Below are positions 1-9,137 of a DNA stretch of 40,339 nucleotides, piece after piece (the first letter of the stretch is position 1; the number at the start of each line of letters is the position of its first letter). The notes below the pieces were generated by a model that made no database searches, had not been told where the DNA came from, and saw only the letters and a list, made by a program, of their open reading frames with translations. Origin of the DNA: Geitlerinema sp. S16 (GTDB taxonomy: Bacteria; Cyanobacteriota; Cyanobacteriia; Cyanobacteriales; Geitlerinemataceae); assembly GCA_011390275.1 (NCBI GenBank), contig JAABST010000040.1, forward strand, positions 1 to 40,339, in the 5' to 3' direction. The position numbers were made by a program, and so were the translations under genes.

Positions 1-30
1 TGACGCTCATTCCACACTTTTCCTCATAGC

Positions 31-2232
31 TTGCCCTCTAACTTTACTTTAGAACAACTATTTCCGTGGAGTACTCTAAAAGCTCTCCGTACTCGTGAGC
101 ATCCTTATCGTCAGGTCTTGGATCTCAACAGCGGTGGTCGTACCAAAATTGTAGAGAAGACGGAGCGCTTTACCCCTACCGACATTCAAGAAAGCCTGGT
201 TGTTTTGCTGCTGATGCTGCCGTCTGCCAATCGCCAAATCAAAGAAAAATTGAAAATTTTTCAAGACTCTGCCGGATTCGATGCCTTTTTCCCATCCGAC
301 GATTGCCTTCCTGATCACCAAAAACTGCTAGAGCAATTCCCGAATTTAGACTGCTTTGGTGAGCAGCATTCTTTATTCGGCGGTCAAATCAAAACCTCTC
401 TTGGCAACACCCTCCGCATTCTCAAGCCCATCATCGTGATTGATGAAGGACACAAAGCCTATAGCAAAAGTGCTCAAGACACAATCTGCAACTTCAATCC
501 ATCCATCATGGTGGAGCTATCGGCGACCCCACCTCCCAATAGTAATGTCCTGATCAATATTGGCGGACAAGAACTCAACCGCGAGGAGATGATCAAGCTT
601 GATATCCACCTCACCAATAAAGCGAGTTACGAATGGAAGGATTGTCTGCGCGATAGTGTTGCCAAGCGAGATGAACTCCACAGACAAGCACTGGAATATC
701 AAACCAAAACGGGAATCTATATTCGCCCAATTTGCTTAATCCAGGTTGAACGAACTGGCAGAGATCAACGAGGCGATATTCGCTATATTCATGCTGAGGA
801 TGCTAAGAATTTCTTGATTCGGGAATGTAGTATTAGCCCGGATGCGATCGCCATCAAATCTAGCCAGAAGGACGACATCGAAGGCATTAACCTCTTCAGC
901 CAAGAGTGCCCTATCTGCTACATTATCACCAAGAAAGCTTTACAAGAAGGCTGGGATTGTTCCTTTGCCTATGTGTTGACGGTACTGACAAATCCCAGTT
1001 CGGAAAATGCTATCACCCAATTAGTTGGACGCATTCTTCGACAACCCTATGCCCGTAAAACTAAAGTTCAATCGCTGGATGAATGCTATGTCTTTTGCTT
1101 CAAACAAAAAGCACAAGGACTAATTAGTAGTATTCGTTCTGGATTGCAAAATGAGGGCTTGGGCGACATTGCTGGAAATATTGTTCAAGATACTGCTGAA
1201 GATAGCAAAGTGGAGGTTGGCTATCGGGAGCAATTTAAAAAATTTGAAGGTAAGCTCTATTTGCCTCGCTTTGTAATCCAACAGCCTCATGATTTTCGGG
1301 AACTCAGCTACGAAATGGACATTCTTAGCCGTATCGATTGGGGACTAATCAATCTGGATGAGATTAAAACGCTGCCGCTCTCCAAAGCAGAGGGAAAGGA
1401 TGAGACATCAGCTATTGGACTAAGTCAATATGAACAAGAAGTTATTGAAAAGAAAGAAAGTCAGATTAAAAAAGCAAGCGTGAAGTTAGATTTAGTTTAT
1501 GTCACCCGTCAGATTTTAGACGTGGTTCCAAATCCGTGGATTTCCTACCAAATAGCAGAAGAAGTTTTCTCGACGCTCTCCAGTATCTCAGGAAATACAG
1601 AGGAGATCATTGCAATCAATATGGTCTTTATTATCGAAGAGCTACGTAAGGCGCTAGCTAAAGAGTGCGATCGCCTAGCAGAACAAGTCTTTCGGAATTT
1701 ACTAAAAAGCCAAGAACTTTGCTTTTTTTTAGTGGTTGATAAAAGCCCAGATATTCCAACTCGAATCAACGTTCGTAAGAATGCACCTAAACTGACACTG
1801 GAAAACAATGATCCAATCCAGCGTAGTCTATTCGATTACGTGCCAGAAGAAGATCTTAATGAGATGGAGAAGGCTATCGCCATTTACTTAGACGAGCAAG
1901 AAAAACTGCTTTTTTGGTATAGAAACGTTTCCAAGAAAGACTATTACGTTCAGGGCTGGAAGAAAGGGAAAATTTATCCCGATTTTATCGTGCCAGAAGT
2001 TAATTTGGACAAGCCTGATGACTGTTCCACTGTATATATTGTTGAAAGCAAGGGTTTGCATCTAAAGAATGAAGATACCCACTATAAGCAAACTATTTTT
2101 GAAATTTGTAATGAACTGGGCAGTAAAATGCAGTGGAGAGACTTAAGGCAAGAGTTTTTCGGCTCTCGCATTGAGTTCAAGCTTATTTTTGAAGATGAGT
2201 GGAAACGTAAAATAAATGAGATTTTTCTGTAA
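31..2232 (+). CDS. Type III restriction enzyme Res subunit, N-terminally truncated
   Basis: The visible protein has the C-terminal two thirds of a type III restriction endonuclease (Res) subunit, which normally acts with a Mod methyltransferase in ATP-dependent DNA cleavage. Seen: helicase motif II DEGH (about 138-141), motif III SAT (about 164-166), motif VI QLVGRILRQP (about 330-339), and a C-terminal nuclease PD-ExK signature (D651, E672, K674). Family members are usually 900-1000 residues with a Walker A ATP-binding motif near the N-terminus. No Walker A is present here, and an in-frame TGA sits at bases 1-3, so only a TTG at 31 can start the frame. No Mod gene follows. The DNA is AT-richer than the core genes around it, suggesting transfer. 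It is either a decayed gene or the downstream part of a frameshifted one whose 5' part lies outside the window; activity is doubtful. Confidence 0.85.
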   Translation: MPSNFTLEQLFPWSTLKALRTREHPYRQVLDLNSGGRTKIVEKTERFTPTDIQESLVVLLLMLPSANRQIKEKLKIFQDSAGFDAFFPSDDCLPDHQKLLEQFPNLDCFGEQHSLFGGQIKTSLGNTLRILKPIIVIDEGHKAYSKSAQDTICNFNPSIMVELSATPPPNSNVLINIGGQELNREEMIKLDIHLTNKASYEWKDCLRDSVAKRDELHRQALEYQTKTGIYIRPICLIQVERTGRDQRGDIRYIHAEDAKNFLIRECSISPDAIAIKSSQKDDIEGINLFSQECPICYIITKKALQEGWDCSFAYVLTVLTNPSSENAITQLVGRILRQPYARKTKVQSLDECYVFCFKQKAQGLISSIRSGLQNEGLGDIAGNIVQDTAEDSKVEVGYREQFKKFEGKLYLPRFVIQQPHDFRELSYEMDILSRIDWGLINLDEIKTLPLSKAEGKDETSAIGLSQYEQEVIEKKESQIKKASVKLDLVYVTRQILDVVPNPWISYQIAEEVFSTLSSISGNTEEIIAINMVFIIEELRKALAKECDRLAEQVFRNLLKSQELCFFLVVDKSPDIPTRINVRKNAPKLTLENNDPIQRSLFDYVPEEDLNEMEKAIAIYLDEQEKLLFWYRNVSKKDYYVQGWKKGKIYPDFIVPEVNLDKPDDCSTVYIVESKGLHLKNEDTHYKQTIFEICNELGSKMQWRDLRQEFFGSRIEFKLIFEDEWKRKINEIFL

Positions 2233-2407
2233 TTCTTTCAGTTCAAAATCAGGATAAGCCCTATAGTGCTTTCAAGGAATTGGCAGCAGCTCTCTACCTA
2301 AAATCTGATGTTTAAGTAAGGATCTAGCAGGATGAGTGAGCCACCTGCTTCGTAAAGCATTTTAGGTACTTTCCGCCGCCGACCTCCCCCAAATTTCAAA
2401 ACACAAA

Positions 2408-3781
2408 CTATTCCTGGACAATTTCGCGGTAGAGCTTGTCGTATTCCATCGCTGATTTTGTCCAGCTAAAGTCTTGGCGCATCCCGCGCTGTTGTAGCTC
2501 GCGCCATTTGTCCTTGTAGCGAAAACTTTCGTACGTCCGCACGATCGCTGAGAACAAATCCAACGGCTCGTAGCGATCGAAACAAAAACCCGTCCCGGTA
2601 TTGTTCATTGGATCATGATGGGTCACCGTATCCACCAGACCGCCAGTCCGTCGCACGATCGGCACGCTACCGTAACGCATCGCCATCATTTGGCTGATCC
2701 CGCACGGCTCAAACCGGCTCGGCATCAGGAACGCATCACTCCCCGCATACACCCGCCGCGACAGCCGATCGTTATACAGCAAATACACCGACATACGATT
2801 GCGGTAGCGGGCGCTCAGTTGCCACATCTGCGTTTCGTAGTAGCGATCGCCTGTCCCCAGCAAAATAAACTGCGCGTCGGTGTAGGCCATGAACCGATCG
2901 AGGATTTGCAGGAGCAAATCAAAGCCCTTTTGCTCAACCATACGCGACACCATCCCAATCACGAACGCCTCGGGATTCGGTTCGAGACCCAGCTCCTTTT
3001 GTAGCGCGATTTTATTCAGGACGCGCTTATCGAGATTATCGGCATCGAAGGTTTGGTGAATCTGTGTATCCGTCGCCGGGTTGTAGCTTTCGTCGTCGAT
3101 ACCGTTGACGATGCCGCTCAGTTTGCCGCTCGTAAACGAGAGCAGCCCTTCGACCTGTTCGCCGTATTCCTTCGTTTGGATCTGCTGGGCGTAGGTTGGC
3201 GAGACGGTGTTGACCCGATCGGCAAACTGCACCGCCGCCGCCAGGGTGTTATGGCCTTCCATGTACCACGGACACCAGGTCATTTGCTCTAGCAGCGATC
3301 GCCAGGGGCCTTGATAGGCCAAATTGTGAATCGTGAAAACACTGCTAATATCTGGCGACTGGTGCATCCAAACCGGCAACATTCCCGCGTGCCAATCGTG
3401 ACTATGCACTAAATTCGGCTTCCAGTAATTCCAGCAAAATTCCGCCGCCGCGTTGGAAAATAGCGTAAAGCGCCAGCCTTCGTTATCGCCGCCGTAAATC
3501 GCGTTGGGCGTAAACACCGGATGGCCGAAGAGATACACCGGCACGTCACTATCCGGCAAGCGCGTTTCGTAGACGGCGAAATCCTGGAACATGGCGTGAC
3601 CCCACCAAATCGGCTCGCTGGGGATATCAACCTTGTTCGGCAAAAAGCCGTAGTACGGCATAAAAATACGAACATCGTGGCCGAGTTTGCGCAACGCCTT
3701 GGGGAGCGCTCCAACCACATCTCCCATACCGCCCACCTTCGCGAGGGGGGCTGCTTCTGCCGCGACGAATAAAATACGCAT
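2408..3781 (-). CDS. glgA: Glycogen synthase (ADP-glucose type, GT5)
   Basis: Transfers glucose from ADP-glucose to the growing alpha-1,4-glucan in cytoplasmic glycogen synthesis. The 457-residue protein starts with the GlgA glucosyl-donor motif K15-V-G-G, has a GT5 catalytic N-terminal domain (about 1-235) and a glycosyltransferase family 1 C-terminal domain. The latter carries the SRFEPCG segment (E358) and the RRTGGLVDTV stretch typical of GlgA. I chose the ATG at 3781 because homologues begin at MRILFVAAEAAP; a GTG 30 bases upstream (3811) would add ten unconserved residues. Length matches the family. It stands alone, with a roughly 290-bp gap to the divergently transcribed photolyase-like gene. 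No obvious terminator is visible downstream. Function is close to certain from family resemblance. Confidence 0.97.
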   Translation of the reverse strand: MRILFVAAEAAPLAKVGGMGDVVGALPKALRKLGHDVRIFMPYYGFLPNKVDIPSEPIWWGHAMFQDFAVYETRLPDSDVPVYLFGHPVFTPNAIYGGDNEGWRFTLFSNAAAEFCWNYWKPNLVHSHDWHAGMLPVWMHQSPDISSVFTIHNLAYQGPWRSLLEQMTWCPWYMEGHNTLAAAVQFADRVNTVSPTYAQQIQTKEYGEQVEGLLSFTSGKLSGIVNGIDDESYNPATDTQIHQTFDADNLDKRVLNKIALQKELGLEPNPEAFVIGMVSRMVEQKGFDLLLQILDRFMAYTDAQFILLGTGDRYYETQMWQLSARYRNRMSVYLLYNDRLSRRVYAGSDAFLMPSRFEPCGISQMMAMRYGSVPIVRRTGGLVDTVTHHDPMNNTGTGFCFDRYEPLDLFSAIVRTYESFRYKDKWRELQQRGMRQDFSWTKSAMEYDKLYREIVQE

Positions 3782-4074
3782 TGAGGACTTCTCTGGAATG
3801 GTGGTCTGCACGGCAGGGAAAAATATATACCTATAGCCCGCAACGCGGCGATCGCGCGGCTAAGATAACGCTCACCAACGGTGACAACGTATTTAACCCA
3901 TATTGCAGGGTATCAGAGTCGTGTCCTGTTCTCTCGATCTTTCTAAACACAAGCTGAACGTATAGCACCAGATCACGGGATAACTCGCGGTCAAACATCA
4001 CAGAATTGACGCACCACGACGATCGCCGCACTCATTTAGTCCACTGATTTTAGTCCGCGAATAGGATCTACCGT
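3782..4074. other. Divergent intergenic region between glgA and the photolyase-like gene
   Basis: About 290 bases must contain the promoters of both divergent genes. Visible are an AT-rich patch just upstream of glgA (about 3820-3832), a direct repeat TTTAGTCC at 4035-4042 and 4049-4056 (14 bases apart) close to the rightward start, and AGGA at 4063-4066, eight bases before the ATG at 4075. I see no convincing gene or terminator here. Confidence 0.4.
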
Positions 4075-5655
4075 ATGACAACTGGAATTTGGATTTTAGG
4101 CAATCAACTCACGCTCGACAGCGACCTTTTCCGTCATCAAACCCGCGATCAACCGATCATTCTGATCGAATCTCTCGATTACGCCCGATCGCGCCCCTAT
4201 CACCGCCAAAAGCTCGTCCTCGTCTGGTCTGCGATGCGCCACTTTGCCGCCGAGCTGCGCGATCGGGGCTACACCGACGTTACCTACATCACCGCCGATT
4301 TGTCTAACCCGACCAACGACTTTGCGACGCCGCTCCTGGACTGGATCGCCGATCGCCAGATCACAACTCTGCGCCTGCTCGACCCGACGGATTTTCCCTT
4401 TCGTCGCGCGATCGAGGCGATCGCCCTACCGGAACATGTCGCGATCGACTGGATCGCCAACGATCTCTTTTTCTGGTCAGAAGCCGAATTTATCGCTTGG
4501 GCAACGGGTCGCAAGCGGCTTTTGATGGAGGACTTTTATCGCCACAGTCGCAAGCGGTTTGATGTGTTGATGACGCATGAATCGGGGAAAGCGGAGCCGA
4601 TCGGCGATCGCTGGAATTTCGATAAAGACAACCGCAAACCACCCAAAGGCCAACTCAACCCGCCGCCGCCCCTCACCTTCGAGCCAGACCCCATCACCCG
4701 CGATGTGATGGCACAGGTCGCCGCGCTGGGCGATGCGCTCTACGGCCAGCTCGAACCCTTCGCTTGGGGCGTGACGCGATCGCACGCTCTGCAAGTTCTC
4801 GACGATTTCCTCACCCGACGCCTCCCCCGCTTCGGTCCTTACCAAGACGCCATGCTCACCGACGAGCCGACCCTTTGGCACGCGCTACTCTCGCCCTACC
4901 TCAATCTCGGCTTGATTTCCCCCCAGGAAGTCGTCACCGCGATCGAAACCGCTTACCGTGATTCGATCGGCAGCGATCGTGAGCAACCCCTCGCCAGCGT
5001 CGAAGGCGCAATCCGGCAAATCCTCGGCTGGCGCGAATACATGCGCGGCCTCTACCTCTTTTTCGGCGAAGACTACGCCCACTCGAACACCCTGAATCAT
5101 GACTTACCGCTGCCGGATTTCTTCTGGGATGCCCGCAAAACCGACCTGAACTGCCTGCGCTGTACCCTGTCGCAGCTCGAAGCCAGCGGCTACGCCCACC
5201 ACATCCAGCGCCTGATGATCCTCGGAAATTTCGCCCTAATTGCGGGCATCAATCCCCAGGCGATCGAACAGTGGTTTCACGCGGCCTTGATCGACGGGTA
5301 CGACTGGGTGATGCAGACCAATGTTTTGGGGATGGGCGTGTTCGCCGACGGGGGCAAACTGGCGAGCAAACCCTATGCGGCATCGGCAAACTACATCAAT
5401 AAAATGAGCGATTATTGCCGCGACTGTACGTACGATCGCAGCGATCGGCTTGGTGACAATGCCTGTCCGTTTAATTATCTCTATTGGGATTTTCTCGATC
5501 GTCATTACGATCGCCTCAAACTCCAAGGACGGATGAATTTAATTTTGGCGCAATTGCGTAAGATTTCCGACGCCGATCGACAGCGTATGCGCGAGAATGC
5601 TCGCCGTTTTCAAACCAAAATTTCGCAAACATCCAAAACATCAAAGTCCACGTGA
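4075..5655 (+). CDS. Cryptochrome/photolyase-related protein, FeS-BCP type
   Basis: Member of the deoxyribodipyrimidine photolyase-related protein family (FeS-BCP/PhrB-like), which binds FAD and a 4Fe-4S cluster; characterised members repair (6-4) photoproducts with light. The 526-residue protein has the N-terminal Rossmann-like domain (GIWILGNQLT start) and a C-terminal helical FAD-binding domain. Four cysteines, C360, C448, C451 and C464, have the same spacing (88, 3, 13) as the four cluster ligands of Agrobacterium PhrB as I recall them; an extra cysteine lies at C363. The ATG is preceded by AGGA eight bases upstream. It appears monocistronic. Substrate specificity ((6-4) lesion versus other) is inferred from the family, not shown by sequence. 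Confidence 0.93.
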   Translation: MTTGIWILGNQLTLDSDLFRHQTRDQPIILIESLDYARSRPYHRQKLVLVWSAMRHFAAELRDRGYTDVTYITADLSNPTNDFATPLLDWIADRQITTLRLLDPTDFPFRRAIEAIALPEHVAIDWIANDLFFWSEAEFIAWATGRKRLLMEDFYRHSRKRFDVLMTHESGKAEPIGDRWNFDKDNRKPPKGQLNPPPPLTFEPDPITRDVMAQVAALGDALYGQLEPFAWGVTRSHALQVLDDFLTRRLPRFGPYQDAMLTDEPTLWHALLSPYLNLGLISPQEVVTAIETAYRDSIGSDREQPLASVEGAIRQILGWREYMRGLYLFFGEDYAHSNTLNHDLPLPDFFWDARKTDLNCLRCTLSQLEASGYAHHIQRLMILGNFALIAGINPQAIEQWFHAALIDGYDWVMQTNVLGMGVFADGGKLASKPYAASANYINKMSDYCRDCTYDRSDRLGDNACPFNYLYWDFLDRHYDRLKLQGRMNLILAQLRKISDADRQRMRENARRFQTKISQTSKTSKST

Positions 5656-5854
5656 TTTCTGAGGTGGGGCGTACACAAAACCTTGAAATTGTTGGGGACA
5701 TCATGGCCATTTGCTTATGGTCTAATTGCTTTTAGGATGACCGACGCAGAAGCCACACGCACATCAAGCCCAGCCGATCTTAATATTCCAAAATGCCATC
5801 AATACAAATTAAAATAGTCAACTTCTAATTATCTCGATCTCTGGAGCCAATCCC

Positions 5855-8836
5855 TTGGTTACGCAAGCCCCGACCGCTCAAAATCCCTACGAAGCGCAAA
5901 CCCAGGCGATCGCACGGGAGCTACTCGCTGCAACCCAGCAAAAAGGCAATATTTTCGCCCAAATGCGCGATAACCTGCGCTGGGATGACAAAATGCTCGA
6001 CTGGGCGATGAGTAGCCCCGGTTTGCGCGTCCAGTTGTTTCGATTTATCGATTGCTTACCGGCGCTACGCAGTAAAGCCGAAGTCGCGAGCCATCTTCAG
6101 GAATACCTGACAACGGAAGAGGTGGAGTTACCCGACGCGCTCAAGAAGCTGATCGGCTTCAGCGGTGGCGATTCGGTGACGGGACAGGTGGCCGGAACCA
6201 CGGTGTTAACGGCGACGGAAGCTCTGGCGCATAAGTACATCGCGGGCGAAACCGCCAAGCAGGTGATCAAAACCGTTGAGCAACTGCGGAAAGACAAGCT
6301 GGGCTTCACGATCGACCTGCTCGGCGAAGCGGTGATCACCGAAACCGAAGCGGAGCAGTATTTCGCGAAATACGTGCAGCTTATGGATGACCTGACCGAG
6401 GCGGAAAAACGCTGGGGGACGGTGGCGCAAATCGACACCGCCGATGGTGAAACCTTGCCCAAGGTGCAAGTGTCGGTCAAACTCACGGCGTTTTATTCAC
6501 AGTTTGATGCGTTGGATGAAGTGGGCAGCGAGGCACGGGTGGCGGAGTGCGCTCGTGAGCTGTTGCGTCATGCGAAAAAAGTGGGCGCGGCGATCCATTT
6601 CGACATGGAGCAGTACGAATATAAGGACATCACGCTGGCGATTCTCAAGAAGATTTTGCTGGAAGAGGAGTTTCGCGATCGCTCGGATATTGGTGTCACA
6701 ATCCAGGGGTATTTGCGTGATTCGACGGAGGATCTGCAAGGCTTGGTCGAGTGGGCGAAACGCCGGGGTACACCGGTGACAGTGCGGCTCGTCAAGGGCG
6801 CGTACTGGGATCGCGAGACGATTCGCGCTCAACAACACCACTGGACGCAGCCGGTGTTTAACGACAAAGCGGCCACCGATGCCAACTACGAAAAACTTAC
6901 ACGCCTGCTGCTGGAAAATCACGAATATCTCTACGCCGCGATCGGCTCCCACAATGTGCGATCGCAAGCCTTGGCCTGTGCGATCGTTGACGCGCTCAAA
7001 ATTCCCCAGCGTCACTACGAAATGCAAGTGCTCTACGGCATGGGCGACAAGCTCGCCAAAGCCCTGGCCGATCGCGGTCATCGCGTGCGCGTCTACTGCC
7101 CCTACGGTGAGCTACTGCCGGGGATGTCCTACCTGATTCGTCGCCTGTTGGAAAACACCGCCAATAGCTCGTTTATCCGTCAAAGCCAGGAAGATCGCCC
7201 GATCGAAGAGCTAATCGGCGCACCAACCCCCGATCCAGAGAAGCCCCAAATTGCACCGGAGGCGTCGCCGTTCCCCAACGCCGCCGACACCGACTTTGCC
7301 GATCGCGATCGTCGTGCCGCTGCGTTCCAAGCCCTGACGAAAGTCCGTCAGCAGCTCGGCAAGGTCTATCAACCCTGGATCGCAGGCGAGTACCTCGAAA
7401 CCGACGCCGAAATCGATTCGCTCAACCCGTCGAACTTCACCGAGACGATCGGCACGGTGGGGCAGATTTCGATCGAGCAGGCCGATCGTGCGATGGCCGC
7501 CGCCAAAGCCGCCGCAAAGGACTGGAAGCGGACACCGGTGCGTGAGCGTGCTGGAGTGTTACGCAAGGCCGCTGATTTACTAGAGGAACGCCGCCATGAG
7601 CTGAACGCCTGGATGATGCTCGAAACCGGCAAAACCTTCCGTGAAGCCGATCCGGAAACCTCCGAGGCGATCGATTTTTGTCGTTACTACGCCGATGAAA
7701 TGGAACGACTCGACGGCGAAACATCCTACGATGTCCCCGGCGAAACCAACCGCTACCACTACCAGCCGCGCGGCATTACCCTGGTGGTGTCGCCCTGGAA
7801 TTTTCCCCTCGCGATTCCCGTCGGCATGACGGTGGCGTCGATCGTTGCGGGCAACCCGACCCTGCTCAAGCCCGCCGCTGTTTCCAGTGTCATCGCCGCC
7901 AAATTTGCGGAAATCCTGATTGATGCCGGTGTCCCGCCCGGTGTGTTCCAATTCATTCCAGGCAAGGGTTCGACGGTGGGTAACCATCTGGTGAAGCATC
8001 CTGATATCAACACGATCGTCTTTACCGGTTCGCAGGAGGTGGGCTGTCAGATTTTCCAAGAGGCGGCGATTTTGCGTCCGGGTCAGAAGCATCTGAAGCG
8101 GGTGATTGCGGAGATGGGCGGCAAGAACGGCATCATCATCGACGAAAGCGCCGATCTTGACGTGGCGGTGGCCGGTGTTGTCCAGTCGGCCTTTGGTTAC
8201 ACCGGTCAAAAATGTTCGGCTTGTTCGCGGGCGATCGTGGTGGAGTCGGTGTACGAAAAATTCATCGATCGTCTGGTGGAAGCGGTGCGATCGCTGAATG
8301 TGGGCGATTCGACCCAGCCGGGAACCCAAATCGGCCCGGTGATTGACGCCAACGCTCAGGCGAATATCCGTCGTTATATCGAGACGGGCAAAGCCGAGGG
8401 TAAATTGGCGATCGAACTACCGGTTCCCGACACCGGTTATTTCGTCAGCCCAACGGTGATCACCAATATCGCGCCGGATGCGACGATCGCCCAGGAGGAG
8501 ATCTTCGGGCCGGTGTTGGCGGTGATTCGCGTGGCGGATTTCGACACGGCGTTAACGGTGGCAAACGGGACGAATTACGCGCTGACGGGCGGGATTTATT
8601 CGCGCACGCCGTCGCATATTGATCGCGCCAAGGCCGAGTTTGAGGTGGGGAATCTCTACATCAATCGCGGTACGACGGGGGCGATCGTGTCGCGTCAGCC
8701 GTTCGGTGGTTTCAAGCTGTCGGGGGTTGGCTCGAAGGCGGGCGGCCCGGATTATCTGGTGCAGTTCCTGGAGCCGCGTACGGTGACGGAGAATGTGCAG
8801 CGTCACGGTTTTGCGCCGATCGAGGGGGCTGAATAG
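5855..8836 (+). CDS. putA: Bifunctional proline dehydrogenase / glutamate-semialdehyde dehydrogenase
   Basis: Oxidises proline to glutamate in two steps: FAD-dependent proline dehydrogenase, then NAD-dependent L-glutamate gamma-semialdehyde dehydrogenase. The 993-residue protein has the PRODH barrel first (RLVKGAYWD at about 311-319, RRLLENTANSSF near 430-440). The aldehyde dehydrogenase domain follows from about 500, with general base E753 in AEMGGKN and catalytic C787 in GQKCSACS. It lacks the N-terminal ribbon-helix-helix repressor domain of enterobacterial PutA, so it should be purely enzymatic. The start is TTG at 5855, supported by GGAG at 5843-5846, eight bases upstream; the first residues MVTQAP look native. 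It ends in a strong terminator at 8857. It is not in an operon with a proline transporter in this window. Confidence 0.96.
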   Translation: MVTQAPTAQNPYEAQTQAIARELLAATQQKGNIFAQMRDNLRWDDKMLDWAMSSPGLRVQLFRFIDCLPALRSKAEVASHLQEYLTTEEVELPDALKKLIGFSGGDSVTGQVAGTTVLTATEALAHKYIAGETAKQVIKTVEQLRKDKLGFTIDLLGEAVITETEAEQYFAKYVQLMDDLTEAEKRWGTVAQIDTADGETLPKVQVSVKLTAFYSQFDALDEVGSEARVAECARELLRHAKKVGAAIHFDMEQYEYKDITLAILKKILLEEEFRDRSDIGVTIQGYLRDSTEDLQGLVEWAKRRGTPVTVRLVKGAYWDRETIRAQQHHWTQPVFNDKAATDANYEKLTRLLLENHEYLYAAIGSHNVRSQALACAIVDALKIPQRHYEMQVLYGMGDKLAKALADRGHRVRVYCPYGELLPGMSYLIRRLLENTANSSFIRQSQEDRPIEELIGAPTPDPEKPQIAPEASPFPNAADTDFADRDRRAAAFQALTKVRQQLGKVYQPWIAGEYLETDAEIDSLNPSNFTETIGTVGQISIEQADRAMAAAKAAAKDWKRTPVRERAGVLRKAADLLEERRHELNAWMMLETGKTFREADPETSEAIDFCRYYADEMERLDGETSYDVPGETNRYHYQPRGITLVVSPWNFPLAIPVGMTVASIVAGNPTLLKPAAVSSVIAAKFAEILIDAGVPPGVFQFIPGKGSTVGNHLVKHPDINTIVFTGSQEVGCQIFQEAAILRPGQKHLKRVIAEMGGKNGIIIDESADLDVAVAGVVQSAFGYTGQKCSACSRAIVVESVYEKFIDRLVEAVRSLNVGDSTQPGTQIGPVIDANAQANIRRYIETGKAEGKLAIELPVPDTGYFVSPTVITNIAPDATIAQEEIFGPVLAVIRVADFDTALTVANGTNYALTGGIYSRTPSHIDRAKAEFEVGNLYINRGTTGAIVSRQPFGGFKLSGVGSKAGGPDYLVQFLEPRTVTENVQRHGFAPIEGAE

Positions 8837-8856
8837 TTCGCGATTTAGCTAAACTG

Positions 8857-8888
8857 AAGGGGTGGGCGATGCCTACCCCTTTGTTTTT
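8857..8888 (+). terminator. Intrinsic terminator of putA
   Basis: An 11-bp stem (AAGGGGTGGGC at 8857-8867, GCCTACCCCTT at 8871-8881, one G-U wobble) closes a GAT loop and runs into a T-rich tail. It lies 20 bases after the putA stop codon. It also shows that the next reading frame does not begin at the upstream ATG at 8862, which is inside the stem. Confidence 0.9.
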
Positions 8889-8909
8889 GATAATTTTGAG
8901 GGTTTGCTG

Positions 8910-9137
8910 ATGATTCAATCCATCAATCTTGACGATGATTTAATCGCCCAGGCGACGCAGTTAAGCGACGCGGGGGATCTGAATGGGGTAATTGAGATGG
9001 CGCTGCGTGAGTATATCGATCGACGGCAGCGTTTGAAGATCGTTGATTTGTTTGGGACGATCGATTATGACGAATCGTTTGATTACAAGGTGCAGCGTTG
9101 CATCGTTCCTGCGCTCTACGTAGAAACGTTTCTTTAG
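8910..9137 (+). CDS. VapB-like antitoxin, orphan, 3' end replaced by repeat DNA
   Basis: The first 63 residues resemble VapB-family type II antitoxins: a short beta strand plus helix-turn-helix-like ribbon-helix-helix region (MIQSINLDDDLIAQA start, then EMALREYIDRRQR) and the acidic toxin-binding tail with DLFGTIDYDESFDYK. Such antitoxins normally neutralise a PIN-domain VapC RNase encoded immediately downstream. Here residues 64-75 are translated from the inverted-repeat element starting at 9101, and no toxin gene follows. I chose the ATG at 8910 (GAGGGT a few bases upstream) because the ATG at 8862 lies in the putA terminator. Probably a remnant of a toxin-antitoxin pair cut by the repeat; it could still make a DNA-binding protein able to act on related toxins. 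Confidence 0.7.
   Translation: MIQSINLDDDLIAQATQLSDAGDLNGVIEMALREYIDRRQRLKIVDLFGTIDYDESFDYKVQRCIVPALYVETFL

Noticed and set aside
2323..2347. AGCAGG/CCTGCT inverted repeat after glgA
   Set aside because: Short stem, long loop and no T tract in either direction, so it was not called a terminator.
7580..8329. 249-residue open frame antisense to putA
   Set aside because: Lies wholly opposite the aldehyde dehydrogenase domain of putA, His/Arg-rich with no domain; a GC-driven shadow of the real gene.
8862..8909. Upstream start for the antitoxin frame
   Set aside because: Starts inside the putA terminator stem; the ATG at 8910 has a ribosome binding site.
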